From Methylobacterium planeticum (GTDB taxonomy: Bacteria > Pseudomonadota > Alphaproteobacteria > Rhizobiales > Beijerinckiaceae): a stretch of DNA of 64,000 bases. The stretch is taken from contig NZ_VZZJ01000003.1 in NCBI RefSeq assembly GCF_008806345.1, positions 124,001 through 188,000 on the forward strand. Reading direction: 5' to 3'. The position numbers were made by a program, and so were the translations under genes. Shown piece by piece: positions 17,683-25,984 of this stretch; the stretch's first letter is position 1, and every line of letters begins with the position of its first letter. Below the pieces are notes generated by a model. The model made no database searches. It had not been told where the DNA came from and was given only the letters and a program-made list of their open reading frames with translations.

Positions 17683-17701
17683 ATGTGAACCACATTCACA
17701 T
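17683..17701. promoter_or_regulatory. Perfect inverted repeat upstream of the DUF2852 gene, operator-like
   Basis: Arms ATGTGAA and TTCACAT separated by CCACA (7+5+7). It sits between the DUF2852 start (17662) and the 3' end of the TetR gene (17776), where the promoter of the DUF2852 gene should be. The size and symmetry fit a dimeric repressor or a CRP/FNR-type site. Which protein binds is unknown. Confidence 0.5.
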
Positions 17702-17775
17702 GCGGGCCCGCCCCGTCTGTTTCAAGGGCCCGACCCGCGAGATTTCCGGGACCGGTCTCGGGCATCGGCGCGACC

Positions 17776-18402
17776 TCAGGCGGATTTCGCCGCCCCGGCC
17801 CCGTGCACCAGGGCCAGCACGCCGGCCCGCAGCAATTCGTACTTGTCGGGCACGCCCTGGCTCCGCGGCAACTGACCGGCGGCCGAGAGGGTGGCGAGGC
17901 CGTGGGACAGGGCCCAGACCTCGAGGGCGATGAAGCGGGGATCGATGCCCCCGAAGCCGTCGGGGAAGGTCGATTGCAGGGCCTCGACCAGGAGGTCGAA
18001 CGGGCTCGGGCGCTCCGGCGCCTGCGGCCCGAGATTGAGGCCCCGGGTCTCGAAGATCGCCGCGTAGTAGCCGGGCTCCTCCTCCGCGAAGGCGAGGTAG
18101 GCCTCGCCCATGCGGGTGAAGCGTTCCAGCGGCGTGCCGCGCGAGGTCAGGGCTCGGGCGAGCCGCTCGGCGAGGTCGGTGAAGCCGCGGCCCGCCACCT
18201 CCTCCAGCAGGGCCTCGCGCCCCCGGAAGTGCCGGTACAGCGCGGCCGGCGTCACGCCGACGAGGCGGGCCGCATCCACCAGGGTGAAGCCGCCGACGCC
18301 GCGCTCGGCGATGAATCGGCGCGCCGCCTCGATCAGGGCTTCCTTGAGGTTGCCGTGGTGGTAGCTGCGCCGGTCGCCCGGTCCTTCGCGCCAGGGTCGC
18401 AA
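17776..18402 (-). CDS. TetR/AcrR family transcriptional regulator
   Basis: A 208-residue one-component regulator. The N-terminal TetR helix-turn-helix is clear (residues about 17-63: LIEAARRFIAERGVGGFTL, then AARLVGVTPAALYRHF). The C-terminal ligand domain (LERFTRMGEAYLAFAEEEPGYYAAIF) resembles the WHG-containing TetR C-terminal type. Ligand unknown. It is transcribed divergently from the 97-residue gene at 18673; a promoter with an overlapping palindrome lies between them and is a likely target. Confidence 0.9.
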   Translation of the reverse strand: MRPWREGPGDRRSYHHGNLKEALIEAARRFIAERGVGGFTLVDAARLVGVTPAALYRHFRGREALLEEVAGRGFTDLAERLARALTSRGTPLERFTRMGEAYLAFAEEEPGYYAAIFETRGLNLGPQAPERPSPFDLLVEALQSTFPDGFGGIDPRFIALEVWALSHGLATLSAAGQLPRSQGVPDKYELLRAGVLALVHGAGAAKSA

Positions 18403-18542
18403 GGGGTCCTCCTCGCACGCCGTCCCGCCGACTGGGCGGAGTCGCGCGCGTCTGGTTTCAGGCTCGTGTCTTCCCCTAACACGCGAATGACGGTTTTCGA
18501 CCCCGGACGGCTACGCGCGGACGGTTGCTGCACAGGTGCGGC

Positions 18543-18580
18543 TTGACAGGCACGGATTCCGCGAATGTAACAGTATTACA
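18543..18580 (+). promoter_or_regulatory. Promoter with overlapping TetR-type operator
   Basis: TTGACA (18543-18548), a 17-base spacer, then TGTAAC (18566-18571) form a good sigma-70-type promoter reading toward the gene at 18673. The -10 is the left arm of a 15-bp inverted repeat, TGTAA-CAGTA-TTACA (18566-18580). An inverted repeat over the -10, beside a divergent TetR gene, is a classic repressor layout. Confidence 0.55.
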
Positions 18581-18672
18581 ACATCGAGCCAGAGCCGCCA
18601 TGCCCCGTCCCGTTCGCCAACAGCCCCGGACCGCCCGCCCCCGCGGCGTCTCCGCGCGGGCCTGAGCCGGCT

Positions 18673-18966
18673 GTGCCCATCCTCGGCCTCAAGGCGTGGC
18701 GGGCACGCACGGCGGCGCAGGCCGCCGCCTGCGCCCGCCTCAAGGCGGATCTCGCCGCCGGCCTCGCCCTCGGCGACGGGGATGCGCTCCACGTCAACGC
18801 CGTCGCCTGCCCGGATCCGGGCTGCCCCGACACCGAGACCGTCGTGCTGGTGATGCGGGCGGGCCGGCCGACCCGGGCGCTGCGCCTGCGCAAGGCCCCC
18901 GGGGACGCGACCCAAGAGGATGTCCGGGCCCTCGCGGCCGAGGAGGCGGAGCCGGCCCCGCGCTGA
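18673..18966 (+). CDS. Small protein with CPDPGCPD motif, unknown function
   Basis: A 97-residue protein starting at GTG 18673. The N-terminal half is helical and Ala-rich; the second half has the motif ACPDPGCPDTETVVLVM and a basic strand (RPTRALRLRK). The two Cys five residues apart could bind a metal or form a disulfide. Small proteins with a similar CPD-x-CPD motif are conserved in alphaproteobacteria and cyanobacteria without known function. It lies downstream of a promoter/operator-like site shared with the divergent TetR gene and is convergent with deoB. Confidence 0.68.
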   Translation: MPILGLKAWRARTAAQAAACARLKADLAAGLALGDGDALHVNAVACPDPGCPDTETVVLVMRAGRPTRALRLRKAPGDATQEDVRALAAEEAEPAPR

Positions 18967-18985
18967 CCCGGGGCCCCGCGCCGGC

Positions 18986-20206
18986 CTAGCCCCAGGCCCG
19001 CCCGGCCGCGAGGGCCGGCAGGCCGAGATGCCGGGCGACCTCGGCGCCGATATCCGCAAAGCTCGCGCGCCGGCCGATATCCCGGGGCTCGATGCCGGGG
19101 CCGAAGGCCAGGATCGGGACCTGCTCGCGCGTGTGCTCGGTGCCGTGCCAGGTCGGATCGTTGCCGTGGTCGGCGGTGACGAGGCAGAGGTCGCCGGGCC
19201 GCAGCACCCGCTCGATCGCGGGGATGCGCGCGTCGAAGGCCTCGAGTTCGGCGGCGTAGCCCGGCACGTCGCGGCGATGGCCGTACTCGGTGTCGAAATC
19301 CACGAGGTTGAGGAAGACGAGGCCGCCCGCCGGCAGGGGCTCGAACGCCGCCAGGGCCGCGTCGAGGCAGGCCGCGTTGCCTCCGGGCTTCACCTCGCGC
19401 CCGGTGGCGCGGTGGGCGAAGATGTCGCCGATCTTGCCGACGCTGACGGTGGCGCGGCCGGCCTCCGCCAGGGCGTCGAGCAGGGTGGCGCCCGGCGGCG
19501 CGACGGCGAGATCCTTGCGGTTGAGGGTGCGCCGGAACCCCGCCGCCGCGGTGCCGACGAACGGCCGGGCGATGACGCGCCCGACCCGGTAGGCGTCGCA
19601 GCAATCCCGCGCGATGGCGCAGAGATCGTAGAGGCGCTGCAGCCCGAACGTCTCCTCGTGGGCGGCGATCTGGAAGACGCTGTCGGTGGAGGTGTAGCAG
19701 ATCGGCTTGCCGGTCCGGACATGCTCCGCGCCGAGGGCGTCGATCACGGCCGTGCCCGACGCGTGCGCATTCCCGAGGATGCCTGGCAGACCCCCGCGCG
19801 CGATCAGCGCCTGCGTGAGCGCGGCCGGGAAGGCCGGGCGCGTGTCCGGGAAGTATCCCCAATCCTCGGAGACGGGCAGGCCGGAGATCTCCCAATGCCC
19901 CGACGGCGTGTCCTTGCCGGCCGCCGTCTCGACGGCGTGGCCGTGGACGCCCCGCACCGGGCCCGCCGGCTCCAGGCCCGGCGGCACGCGCCCCGTCGCC
20001 CCCGCCGCTGCGAGGCCGATCCCCAGGGCGGCGAGGTTCGGCAGGCCGAGGGGCCCGCGGCGCAGACCGTCCCGGTCGCCCCGGCCGGCGGCGCAGGCCT
20101 CCGCGATATGCCCGAGGGTGTCGGCACCGGCATCGCCGTAGCGGGCGGCATCCGGCGCGCCGCCGATGCCGACGGAATCGAGCACGATGAGAAGCGCGCG
20201 GGGCAT
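18986..20206 (-). CDS. deoB: Phosphopentomutase
   Basis: A 406-residue alkaline-phosphatase-superfamily mutase converting (deoxy)ribose 1-phosphate to 5-phosphate in nucleoside salvage. Signatures are [15 protein letters not shown] at the N-terminus (first metal Asp), the phospho-acceptor Thr region [12 protein letters not shown], and the metal ligands [14 protein letters not shown] and [18 protein letters not shown] at the C-terminus. Length is normal. Its start is 4 bases after the stop of the upstream YejF-like gene on the same strand, so the two are probably cotranscribed. Confidence 0.96.
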   Translation of the reverse strand: MPRALLIVLDSVGIGGAPDAARYGDAGADTLGHIAEACAAGRGDRDGLRRGPLGLPNLAALGIGLAAAGATGRVPPGLEPAGPVRGVHGHAVETAAGKDTPSGHWEISGLPVSEDWGYFPDTRPAFPAALTQALIARGGLPGILGNAHASGTAVIDALGAEHVRTGKPICYTSTDSVFQIAAHEETFGLQRLYDLCAIARDCCDAYRVGRVIARPFVGTAAAGFRRTLNRKDLAVAPPGATLLDALAEAGRATVSVGKIGDIFAHRATGREVKPGGNAACLDAALAAFEPLPAGGLVFLNLVDFDTEYGHRRDVPGYAAELEAFDARIPAIERVLRPGDLCLVTADHGNDPTWHGTEHTREQVPILAFGPGIEPRDIGRRASFADIGAEVARHLGLPALAAGRAWG

Positions 20207-20210
20207 GGGC

Positions 20211-21839
20211 TCAGACGGTCTCGGTGTCCGCGACGGTCTCGCTCTCCATCGCGAAGGCAGCGGCGAAAAGCGTGCGGGTATACTCGGTCTTGGGCTTGGC
20301 GAAGATCTCCTCCGCCGGCCCCTCCTCGACCACGCGGCCGTGCTGCATCACCAGGACGTAGTTGGCCAGCGCCCGCACCACCTTGAGGTCGTGGCTGATG
20401 AACAGGTAGGCGAGCTTGCGCTCCCGCTGCAGGTCCCGCAACAGGGTGACAATCTGCGACTGCACGGAGCGGTCGAGGGCGGAGGTGGGCTCGTCGAGGA
20501 CGACGAAGCGGGGCTTCAGCACCATCGCCCGCGCGATGGCGATGCGCTGGCGCTGGCCGCCCGAGAATTCGTGCGGGTAGCGGTCCATCGCGGCCGGGTC
20601 GAGCCCGACATCGGTCAGGGCCTGCGCCACCACGACCCGGCGCTCGGCCGCCGTGCGGATCTCGCCCTGCACCACGAGCCCCTCGGCCACGATGTCGGCC
20701 ACCGACATGCGCGGCGAGAGGGAGCCGTAGGGATCCTGGAAGACCACCTGCATGTCCCGCCGCAGGGGGCGCATCGCGGCGACGCCGAACTCGTCGATGG
20801 CCTTGCCGATGAAGACGATCGGGCCCTCCGACCCCGTGAGCCGCAGGAGCGCGAGGCCGAGCGTGGTCTTGCCCGAGCCCGATTCGCCGACGACCCCGAC
20901 GGTCTCGCCCTCGCGCACGAGGAGCCGGACGCCGTCCACCGCCTTGATGTGGCCGGTGGTGCGCCGGAGGAGCCCCTCGCGGATCGGGAACCAGACCTTG
21001 AGGGGGCCGGCCTCGATCAGGAACGGCGCCTCGGCGGGGACCGGGTTCGCCCGGCCCTTCGGCTCGGAGGCGATCAGGCGCTGGGTGTAGGCGTGCTGCG
21101 GCTTCGAGAACACCGCCTCAACCGGGCCGGTCTCCACGATCCTGCCCTGGAGCATCACGCAGACGCGTCCGGCGATCCGCTGCACGATGCCGAGATCGTG
21201 GGTGATGAACAGCATCGCCATGCCGAGGCGCTTCTGCAGGTCGGCGAGCAGCGACAGGATCTGCGCCTGGACGGTGACGTCGAGGGCGGTGGTCGGCTCG
21301 TCGGCGACGAGGAGGTCCGGCTCGCAGGCCAGCGCCATCGCGATCATCACGCGCTGGCGCTGGCCCCCGGACAATTCGTGCGGGTAGGCGCCCATGCGGC
21401 GCTCCGCGTCGCGCAGGCCCACGAGCTCGAGCAGTTCGAGGATGCGGGCGCGGGCCTTCCTGCCGCTGAGGCCGCGGTGCAGCGCCAGCACCTCGCCGAT
21501 CTGCCGCTGGATGGAGTGCAGCGGGTTCAGCGAGGTCATCGGCTCCTGGAAGACCATCGTGATGTCGGCGCCGCGCACGTCGCGCATGGCGCGCTCGGGG
21601 AGCGCCAGGAGGTCGCGCCCCTTGAAGACGATGCGCCCGCCCGGGTGATGCGCGGCGCCGTCGAGAAGCCGCAGGATCGAGAGCGCCGTCACCGACTTGC
21701 CGGAACCCGATTCGCCGACGAGGGCCAGCGTCTCCCCCGGCGCGATCGTGAAGCTGACGCGGTCGACCGCCCGCGTCTCTCCCTCCCGGGTACGGAAGGC
21801 GACCGAGAGGTCTTCGACGGACAGGAGGGGTTCGGTCAT
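20211..21839 (-). CDS. Two-domain oligopeptide ABC transporter ATP-binding protein, YejF-like
   Basis: A 542-residue ATPase with two complete ABC domains in one chain. Walker A is GESGSGKS (about residues 41-48) and GESGSGKT (about 320-327). ABC signatures LSGGQRQR and FSGGQRQR, and Walker [13 protein letters not shown] and [12 protein letters not shown], are all intact, as are the oligopeptide C-terminal extensions ([15 protein letters not shown]). The fused form is that of YejF, the ATPase of microcin C/peptide importers. The permease and binding-protein genes (yejA, B, E) are not adjacent: one neighbour is deoB and the other a divergent transglycosylase gene. Confidence 0.9.
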   Translation of the reverse strand: MTEPLLSVEDLSVAFRTREGETRAVDRVSFTIAPGETLALVGESGSGKSVTALSILRLLDGAAHHPGGRIVFKGRDLLALPERAMRDVRGADITMVFQEPMTSLNPLHSIQRQIGEVLALHRGLSGRKARARILELLELVGLRDAERRMGAYPHELSGGQRQRVMIAMALACEPDLLVADEPTTALDVTVQAQILSLLADLQKRLGMAMLFITHDLGIVQRIAGRVCVMLQGRIVETGPVEAVFSKPQHAYTQRLIASEPKGRANPVPAEAPFLIEAGPLKVWFPIREGLLRRTTGHIKAVDGVRLLVREGETVGVVGESGSGKTTLGLALLRLTGSEGPIVFIGKAIDEFGVAAMRPLRRDMQVVFQDPYGSLSPRMSVADIVAEGLVVQGEIRTAAERRVVVAQALTDVGLDPAAMDRYPHEFSGGQRQRIAIARAMVLKPRFVVLDEPTSALDRSVQSQIVTLLRDLQRERKLAYLFISHDLKVVRALANYVLVMQHGRVVEEGPAEEIFAKPKTEYTRTLFAAAFAMESETVADTETV

Positions 21840-21966
21840 CGGGAGGGGCTGCCTCGGGGGCGGGGCGCTGGCGGGGTCCGGCGGTTATAGCGCGGCGGCG
21901 GCGCGAGGGCGAACCGCGGCGCGGCGACGGATTGAACCTGAGCCGGTTCACGCTAGAACCGGCGCG

Positions 21967-22944
21967 GTGAAGATCTCCCCGTTCCGGATGCCGGCGATCC
22001 TGCTCGGCGCGCTCCTCCTCGCCCTGCCCGCCTCCGCCGCCCCCTCCGAGGGGGCGACCGAGACCGTCGAGCAGGCCCTCTGCCGCCTGATCGAGACCTC
22101 CGCCAAGGCGCGGGGGCTGCCCGTGCCGTTCCTGACGCGGCTGATCTGGCGCGAGAGCAGCTTCCGGGTCAGTGCCGTCAGTCCCGTCGGCGCGCAGGGC
22201 GTGGCGCAGTTCATGCCGGGCACCGCCCGGGAGCGCGGCCTGCTCGACCCCTTCGACCCCGAGCAGGCGATCCCGCACGCGGCCCACCTCCTGGCGGACC
22301 TGAAGCGGCAGTTCGGCAATCTCGGCCTCGCGGCGGCGGCCTATAACGGCGGCGCCGGCCGCGTCACGAACTGGCTCGCGGGGTCCGGCGGGCTCCCGGC
22401 CGAGACCCGCTCCTATGTCTACGCCATCACGGGCCAGCCGGCGGAGGATTGGCGCGGCGGCACCGGCGCTGTCGAGATGGGGCCGCCCGAGGGCAAGGAT
22501 TCCGACAAGGCATCGGACAGGGGCGCCGCGCCCGCCGGCGACAAGCCCGGCGGGAAGGAGGCGGGTGCCGACCGGACGCCCCCGGCCGAGAAGCGGGTCG
22601 AGGCGCCGCAGACCTGCCTGCAGGTCACCGCGGCGCTGCGCATCCCGTCGCGCGGCGACCGCTTCGCCCTCGGCCTCAACGAGGGGCCGGCCGCGCCCTG
22701 GGGAATCCAGCTCGCGGGCAATTTCTCGAAGTCGCTCGCGCTCCAGAGCTTCTCGCGGGCGCGCTCGGCCTACGCGCAGGTGATCGGCGAGGTGCGCCCG
22801 ATGATCATCGGCACCCGCCTGCGCAACCGCGGCACGCGGGCCTTCTACCGCATCCGCATCCCGGCCCAGAGCCGGCAGGCCGCCGACACCCTCTGCGGCA
22901 AGATCCGCCATGTCGGGGGCGCCTGCATCGTCCTGAGGACGTGA
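21967..22944 (+). CDS. Lytic transglycosylase with C-terminal SPOR-like domain
   Basis: A 325-residue secreted murein hydrolase. After a signal peptide (ending PASAAP) comes an SLT domain with the catalytic Glu in LIWRESSFR and the motifs GAQGVAQFMPGTARERGL and AAAYNGGAGRV. A Lys/Asp/Gly/Ala-rich linker follows. The last 85 residues (WGIQLAGNFSKSLALQ onward) look like a SPOR peptidoglycan-binding fold. It would cut glycan strands in the periplasm, perhaps at the septum. GTG 21967 is used as start; ATG 21988 is the alternative. Confidence 0.86.
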   Translation: MKISPFRMPAILLGALLLALPASAAPSEGATETVEQALCRLIETSAKARGLPVPFLTRLIWRESSFRVSAVSPVGAQGVAQFMPGTARERGLLDPFDPEQAIPHAAHLLADLKRQFGNLGLAAAAYNGGAGRVTNWLAGSGGLPAETRSYVYAITGQPAEDWRGGTGAVEMGPPEGKDSDKASDRGAAPAGDKPGGKEAGADRTPPAEKRVEAPQTCLQVTAALRIPSRGDRFALGLNEGPAAPWGIQLAGNFSKSLALQSFSRARSAYAQVIGEVRPMIIGTRLRNRGTRAFYRIRIPAQSRQAADTLCGKIRHVGGACIVLRT

Positions 22945-23059
22945 GGGTCCGTCCGGGCGGAATCGCGCGTCGCGGCGGCGCGACCGTTCAATTCCTTACC
23001 TTCGTCATGAATCCGCCCGAACCGGCATGCGATCAGGGTGGAGGCCACCCGAGAGACGC

Positions 23060-23965
23060 ATGATCAGAGCCTTCACCGCCGTCGCCAGCCTCGTCTGCCT
23101 CGCCCTCGCGGCGCTCGGCATCGGCGCCTGCTCGCCGCTCGCGCTGTTCGACGCCATCGGCCCGCGGGACAGCGGCGGCCGCCAGGCCCTGAAGAACCAG
23201 CCCTTCGGCAGCCATCCGCGCCAGAGCCTCGACGTGTTCGTGCCCGTGGCCGGGGCGACCAACGCGCCGGTGCTGGTGTTCTTCTACGGCGGCTCCTGGA
23301 AGAACGGAGCCAAGGAGGACTACGCCTTCGTCGGGCAGGCGCTCGCCGCCCAGGGCTTCGTCACGGTGCTCCCCGATTACCGGCTCTACCCGGAGGTGCG
23401 CTTCCCCGGCTTCCTCGAGGACGGGGCGGCGGCCATCGCCTGGGTGCGCGACAACATCGCGGCCTATGGCGGCGACCCGCGCCGGATCGTCCTCGCGGGC
23501 CACTCGGCGGGCGCCTACAACGCCGTGATGCTGGGGCTCGACCCGCGCTACCTGCGGGCGGCGGGCGTCGATCCGAAGGTCGTGCGGGCCGTGGCCGGGC
23601 TCTCCGGCCCCTACGACTTCCTGCCCTTCGACCAGGGGACCGCGATCCAGGTATTCGGCGAGGCGCCGGACCCGGCCGCGACCCAGCCCATCACCTTCGC
23701 GGGCCCGCACTCGCCGCCGGCCTTCCTGGCCACGGGCGAGGCCGACACGGTCGTGCGCCCGCGCAACACCCAGAGCCTCGCGGCCAAGCTGCGCGCCGCC
23801 CGCGTGCCGGTGCAGGAGCGGATCTATCCCGGCCTCGACCACGCCGACACCCTGCTGGCGCTCTCCGTGACCTTCCGGGCGAAGGCGCCCGAGCTCGCCG
23901 AGATGGCCGCCTTCCTGCAGGGACAGACGGCGCTGCGCCCGCAGGCGGCGGCGCGCCTGCGCTGA
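23060..23965 (+). CDS. Alpha/beta hydrolase, lipoprotein esterase
   Basis: A 301-residue carboxylesterase-like protein. The signal peptide ends in a lipobox-like IGAC (Cys at about residue 24), suggesting a membrane-anchored lipoprotein. The hydrolase fold has the oxyanion segment VLVFFYGGSW, the nucleophile elbow AGHSAGAYN (Ser), an Asp in GEADTVVRP and a His in GLDHADTL, a complete triad as in the hormone-sensitive-lipase/BD-FAE group. Substrate unknown. The ATG at 23060 follows GAGAG; an upstream in-frame ATG at 23027 is less likely. Confidence 0.87.
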   Translation: MIRAFTAVASLVCLALAALGIGACSPLALFDAIGPRDSGGRQALKNQPFGSHPRQSLDVFVPVAGATNAPVLVFFYGGSWKNGAKEDYAFVGQALAAQGFVTVLPDYRLYPEVRFPGFLEDGAAAIAWVRDNIAAYGGDPRRIVLAGHSAGAYNAVMLGLDPRYLRAAGVDPKVVRAVAGLSGPYDFLPFDQGTAIQVFGEAPDPAATQPITFAGPHSPPAFLATGEADTVVRPRNTQSLAAKLRAARVPVQERIYPGLDHADTLLALSVTFRAKAPELAEMAAFLQGQTALRPQAAARLR

Positions 23966-24105
23966 GCGCCCCGCGCCGTCAACCTTACGGGGCGATTGCT
24001 GGGCATGACGCCGCGGCGGGCGCCGCCGCCGCGGGGGTTCCGGGTTAGGATGGGTCCCGGAGCCTCGCCCGATGCTCCCCTCCCCGCGATGAGGCCGCGC
24101 CGCCC

Positions 24106-25425
24106 GTGTCATCGGCAGCAGAGATCGACGCCCTCGAACCGGCCGCGGCCGCGCAGCCCGCGCGCGACCTCGCCGATTGGGCGCGCGTCCTCCTGAACGG
24201 CGTCACCCTGGTCGTGCTCTGGAACCACGTCTGGTTCAGCGACCTCAGCGACCGCTCCCTGCTCGACGCCGCGGAAGACGGCAGCCTGCTGACGCAGCTC
24301 CTGTTCATCGGGCTCGGCCTCGCCATGGCGGCCGCCCTCCGGCGCCTCGGCCTCGAGCGCCTGCGGCCGCTGGCGAGCTGGCCGCTCCTCGCCGTCGCGA
24401 CCTGGCTCGCGATCACCATCTTCACCTCGGTCGAGCCGCTCCTGTCGATCCGGCGGGCGATCCTGCTCGTCATCGCGGCGATGCTCTCGGCCGGGATCCT
24501 GGTCGTCGCCCGCTCCGCCCGGCAATTCGCCCTGACCCTCGCGGGCGCCGCCCTGGTGATCCTGATCCCGTCCTTCCTGGCGGTCGCGCTGGTGCCGCAC
24601 CTCGCGGTGCACTCGCCCTTCGACGTCCAGGCGGATCCGAGCCACACCGGCCTGTGGCGCGGCGTCTTCCCGTTCAAGAACGAGGCGGGGGCCGTGATGG
24701 TGATCTTCATCATCATCGGGCTCTACGTCGCGGCGAGCGCGAGCCGGCTCTACGGCTGGGCCCTGATCCTGCTCGCCGCGACCTTCCTGGTCGGCACCAA
24801 CTCGAAGACCGCGCTGGCGACCCTGCCGGTGATCTTCGTGGTCACGACCCTCTGCCGCGTCTTCAGGGGCACGGTCCTGCGCGCGATCCTGCTCCTCGGG
24901 CCCGTGATCGGCTTCGCGGTGATCTCGGTCGGCTCGGTCTTCATCCCGGCGGTGAAGGACCTCCTCGATTCGGTGCTCAGCGACGCCTCGTTCACCGGGC
25001 GCAGCGAGATCTGGGAATTCGCGATGGAGAACATCCTGGCGCGGCCCCTCCAGGGCTGGGGCTACGGCGCCTTCTGGCTGACCGAGCGCACCATGTACGC
25101 CACCGGCGAGACCCAGACCTGGGTGAACACCGCCCGGCACGGGCACAACGCCTATATCGACGTGGCCCTGATGCTCGGCGTGCCGGGGCTCGGCGTCATC
25201 CTCCTGGCCTACCTGATCGCCCCCTTGCGCGACCTGCAGCGCATCACGGACGGGCACGGGATCGACCCGGCCACGATGCTGTTCCTGCGCCTGTGGTTCT
25301 TCGCCCTGATCTCGGCCTCGTTCGAATCGGTGCTCCTGAACGGCAACAACGCCACCTGCTGCATGTTCATGATGGCGGTGTTCGGCCTGCGCCTGCGCGC
25401 CTCGCACCGGATGATCGCGGCCTGA
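24106..25425 (+). CDS. O-antigen ligase family polysaccharide membrane protein
   Basis: A 439-residue polytopic protein with about 10 hydrophobic helices and the Wzy_C/O-antigen-ligase region (residues about 195-360): periplasmic-loop residues GRSEIWEFAMENILARPLQGWGYGAFW and ARHGHNAYIDVALMLGVPGLGV. Similar proteins polymerise or ligate surface polysaccharide (ExoQ, WaaL). No glycosyltransferase is nearby, so the polymer cannot be named. Start is GTG 24106; the gene is convergent with the thioesterase, with 4 bases between them. Confidence 0.87.
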   Translation: MSSAAEIDALEPAAAAQPARDLADWARVLLNGVTLVVLWNHVWFSDLSDRSLLDAAEDGSLLTQLLFIGLGLAMAAALRRLGLERLRPLASWPLLAVATWLAITIFTSVEPLLSIRRAILLVIAAMLSAGILVVARSARQFALTLAGAALVILIPSFLAVALVPHLAVHSPFDVQADPSHTGLWRGVFPFKNEAGAVMVIFIIIGLYVAASASRLYGWALILLAATFLVGTNSKTALATLPVIFVVTTLCRVFRGTVLRAILLLGPVIGFAVISVGSVFIPAVKDLLDSVLSDASFTGRSEIWEFAMENILARPLQGWGYGAFWLTERTMYATGETQTWVNTARHGHNAYIDVALMLGVPGLGVILLAYLIAPLRDLQRITDGHGIDPATMLFLRLWFFALISASFESVLLNGNNATCCMFMMAVFGLRLRASHRMIAA

Positions 25426-25429
25426 GGCG

Positions 25430-25855
25430 TCAGGCCTCCGGCGGCACCGGGCGCGGCCGCCGGTCGGGCCCGATCGCCACGAAGGTGAAGATCGCCTCGG
25501 TGACCTTCATGGTGGCCTCGCTCTCGCGCTCCCGGCGCCAGACCTCGACCCGGATCCGCAGGGAGGTGCGGCCGACCTTGAGGATCCAGGCGTAGAGGCT
25601 GACCTCGTCGCCCACGAAGACCGGGTGGTGGAAGGTCATGGCCTCGACCGAGATGGTGGCGCAGCGCCCGCGCGAGCGCCGGGCCGCGACGTTGCCGGCG
25701 GCGAGGTCCATCTGCGCCATCAGCCAGCCGCCGAAGATGTCGCCCGCCGGGTTGGTGTCGGAGGGCATCGCGATGGTGCGGATCACCGGGGCGCCCCGGT
25801 CGCCGGGCTGGCTCCGCGCCGCCGGCGCCGCCGGGGCGGGGGTCTCGGTCGTCAT
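25430..25855 (-). CDS. Hot-dog fold acyl-CoA thioesterase
   Basis: A 141-residue acyl-CoA hydrolase of the YciA/BFIT type. After an Ala/Pro-rich leader come IRTIAMPSDTNPAGDIFGGWLMAQMD with the catalytic Asp/Asn helix, then VEAMTFHHPVFVGDEVSLYAW and a C-terminal strand. It hydrolyses acyl-CoA to free acid and CoA. Start at ATG 25855. Confidence 0.92.
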   Translation of the reverse strand: MTTETPAPAAPAARSQPGDRGAPVIRTIAMPSDTNPAGDIFGGWLMAQMDLAAGNVAARRSRGRCATISVEAMTFHHPVFVGDEVSLYAWILKVGRTSLRIRVEVWRRERESEATMKVTEAIFTFVAIGPDRRPRPVPPEA

Positions 25856-25984
25856 GGGATCGGGCCTCCGGGCTCTGCGTCCGCCTTGCCATGACCGTGC
25901 CAGGTCCGGGACGGCGGGGGGCACCCAGGCCTGACACCGGCCGCCGCCCGGGTCCAGTTCCCCGGCCCGCCGACCAGCTCCGCC

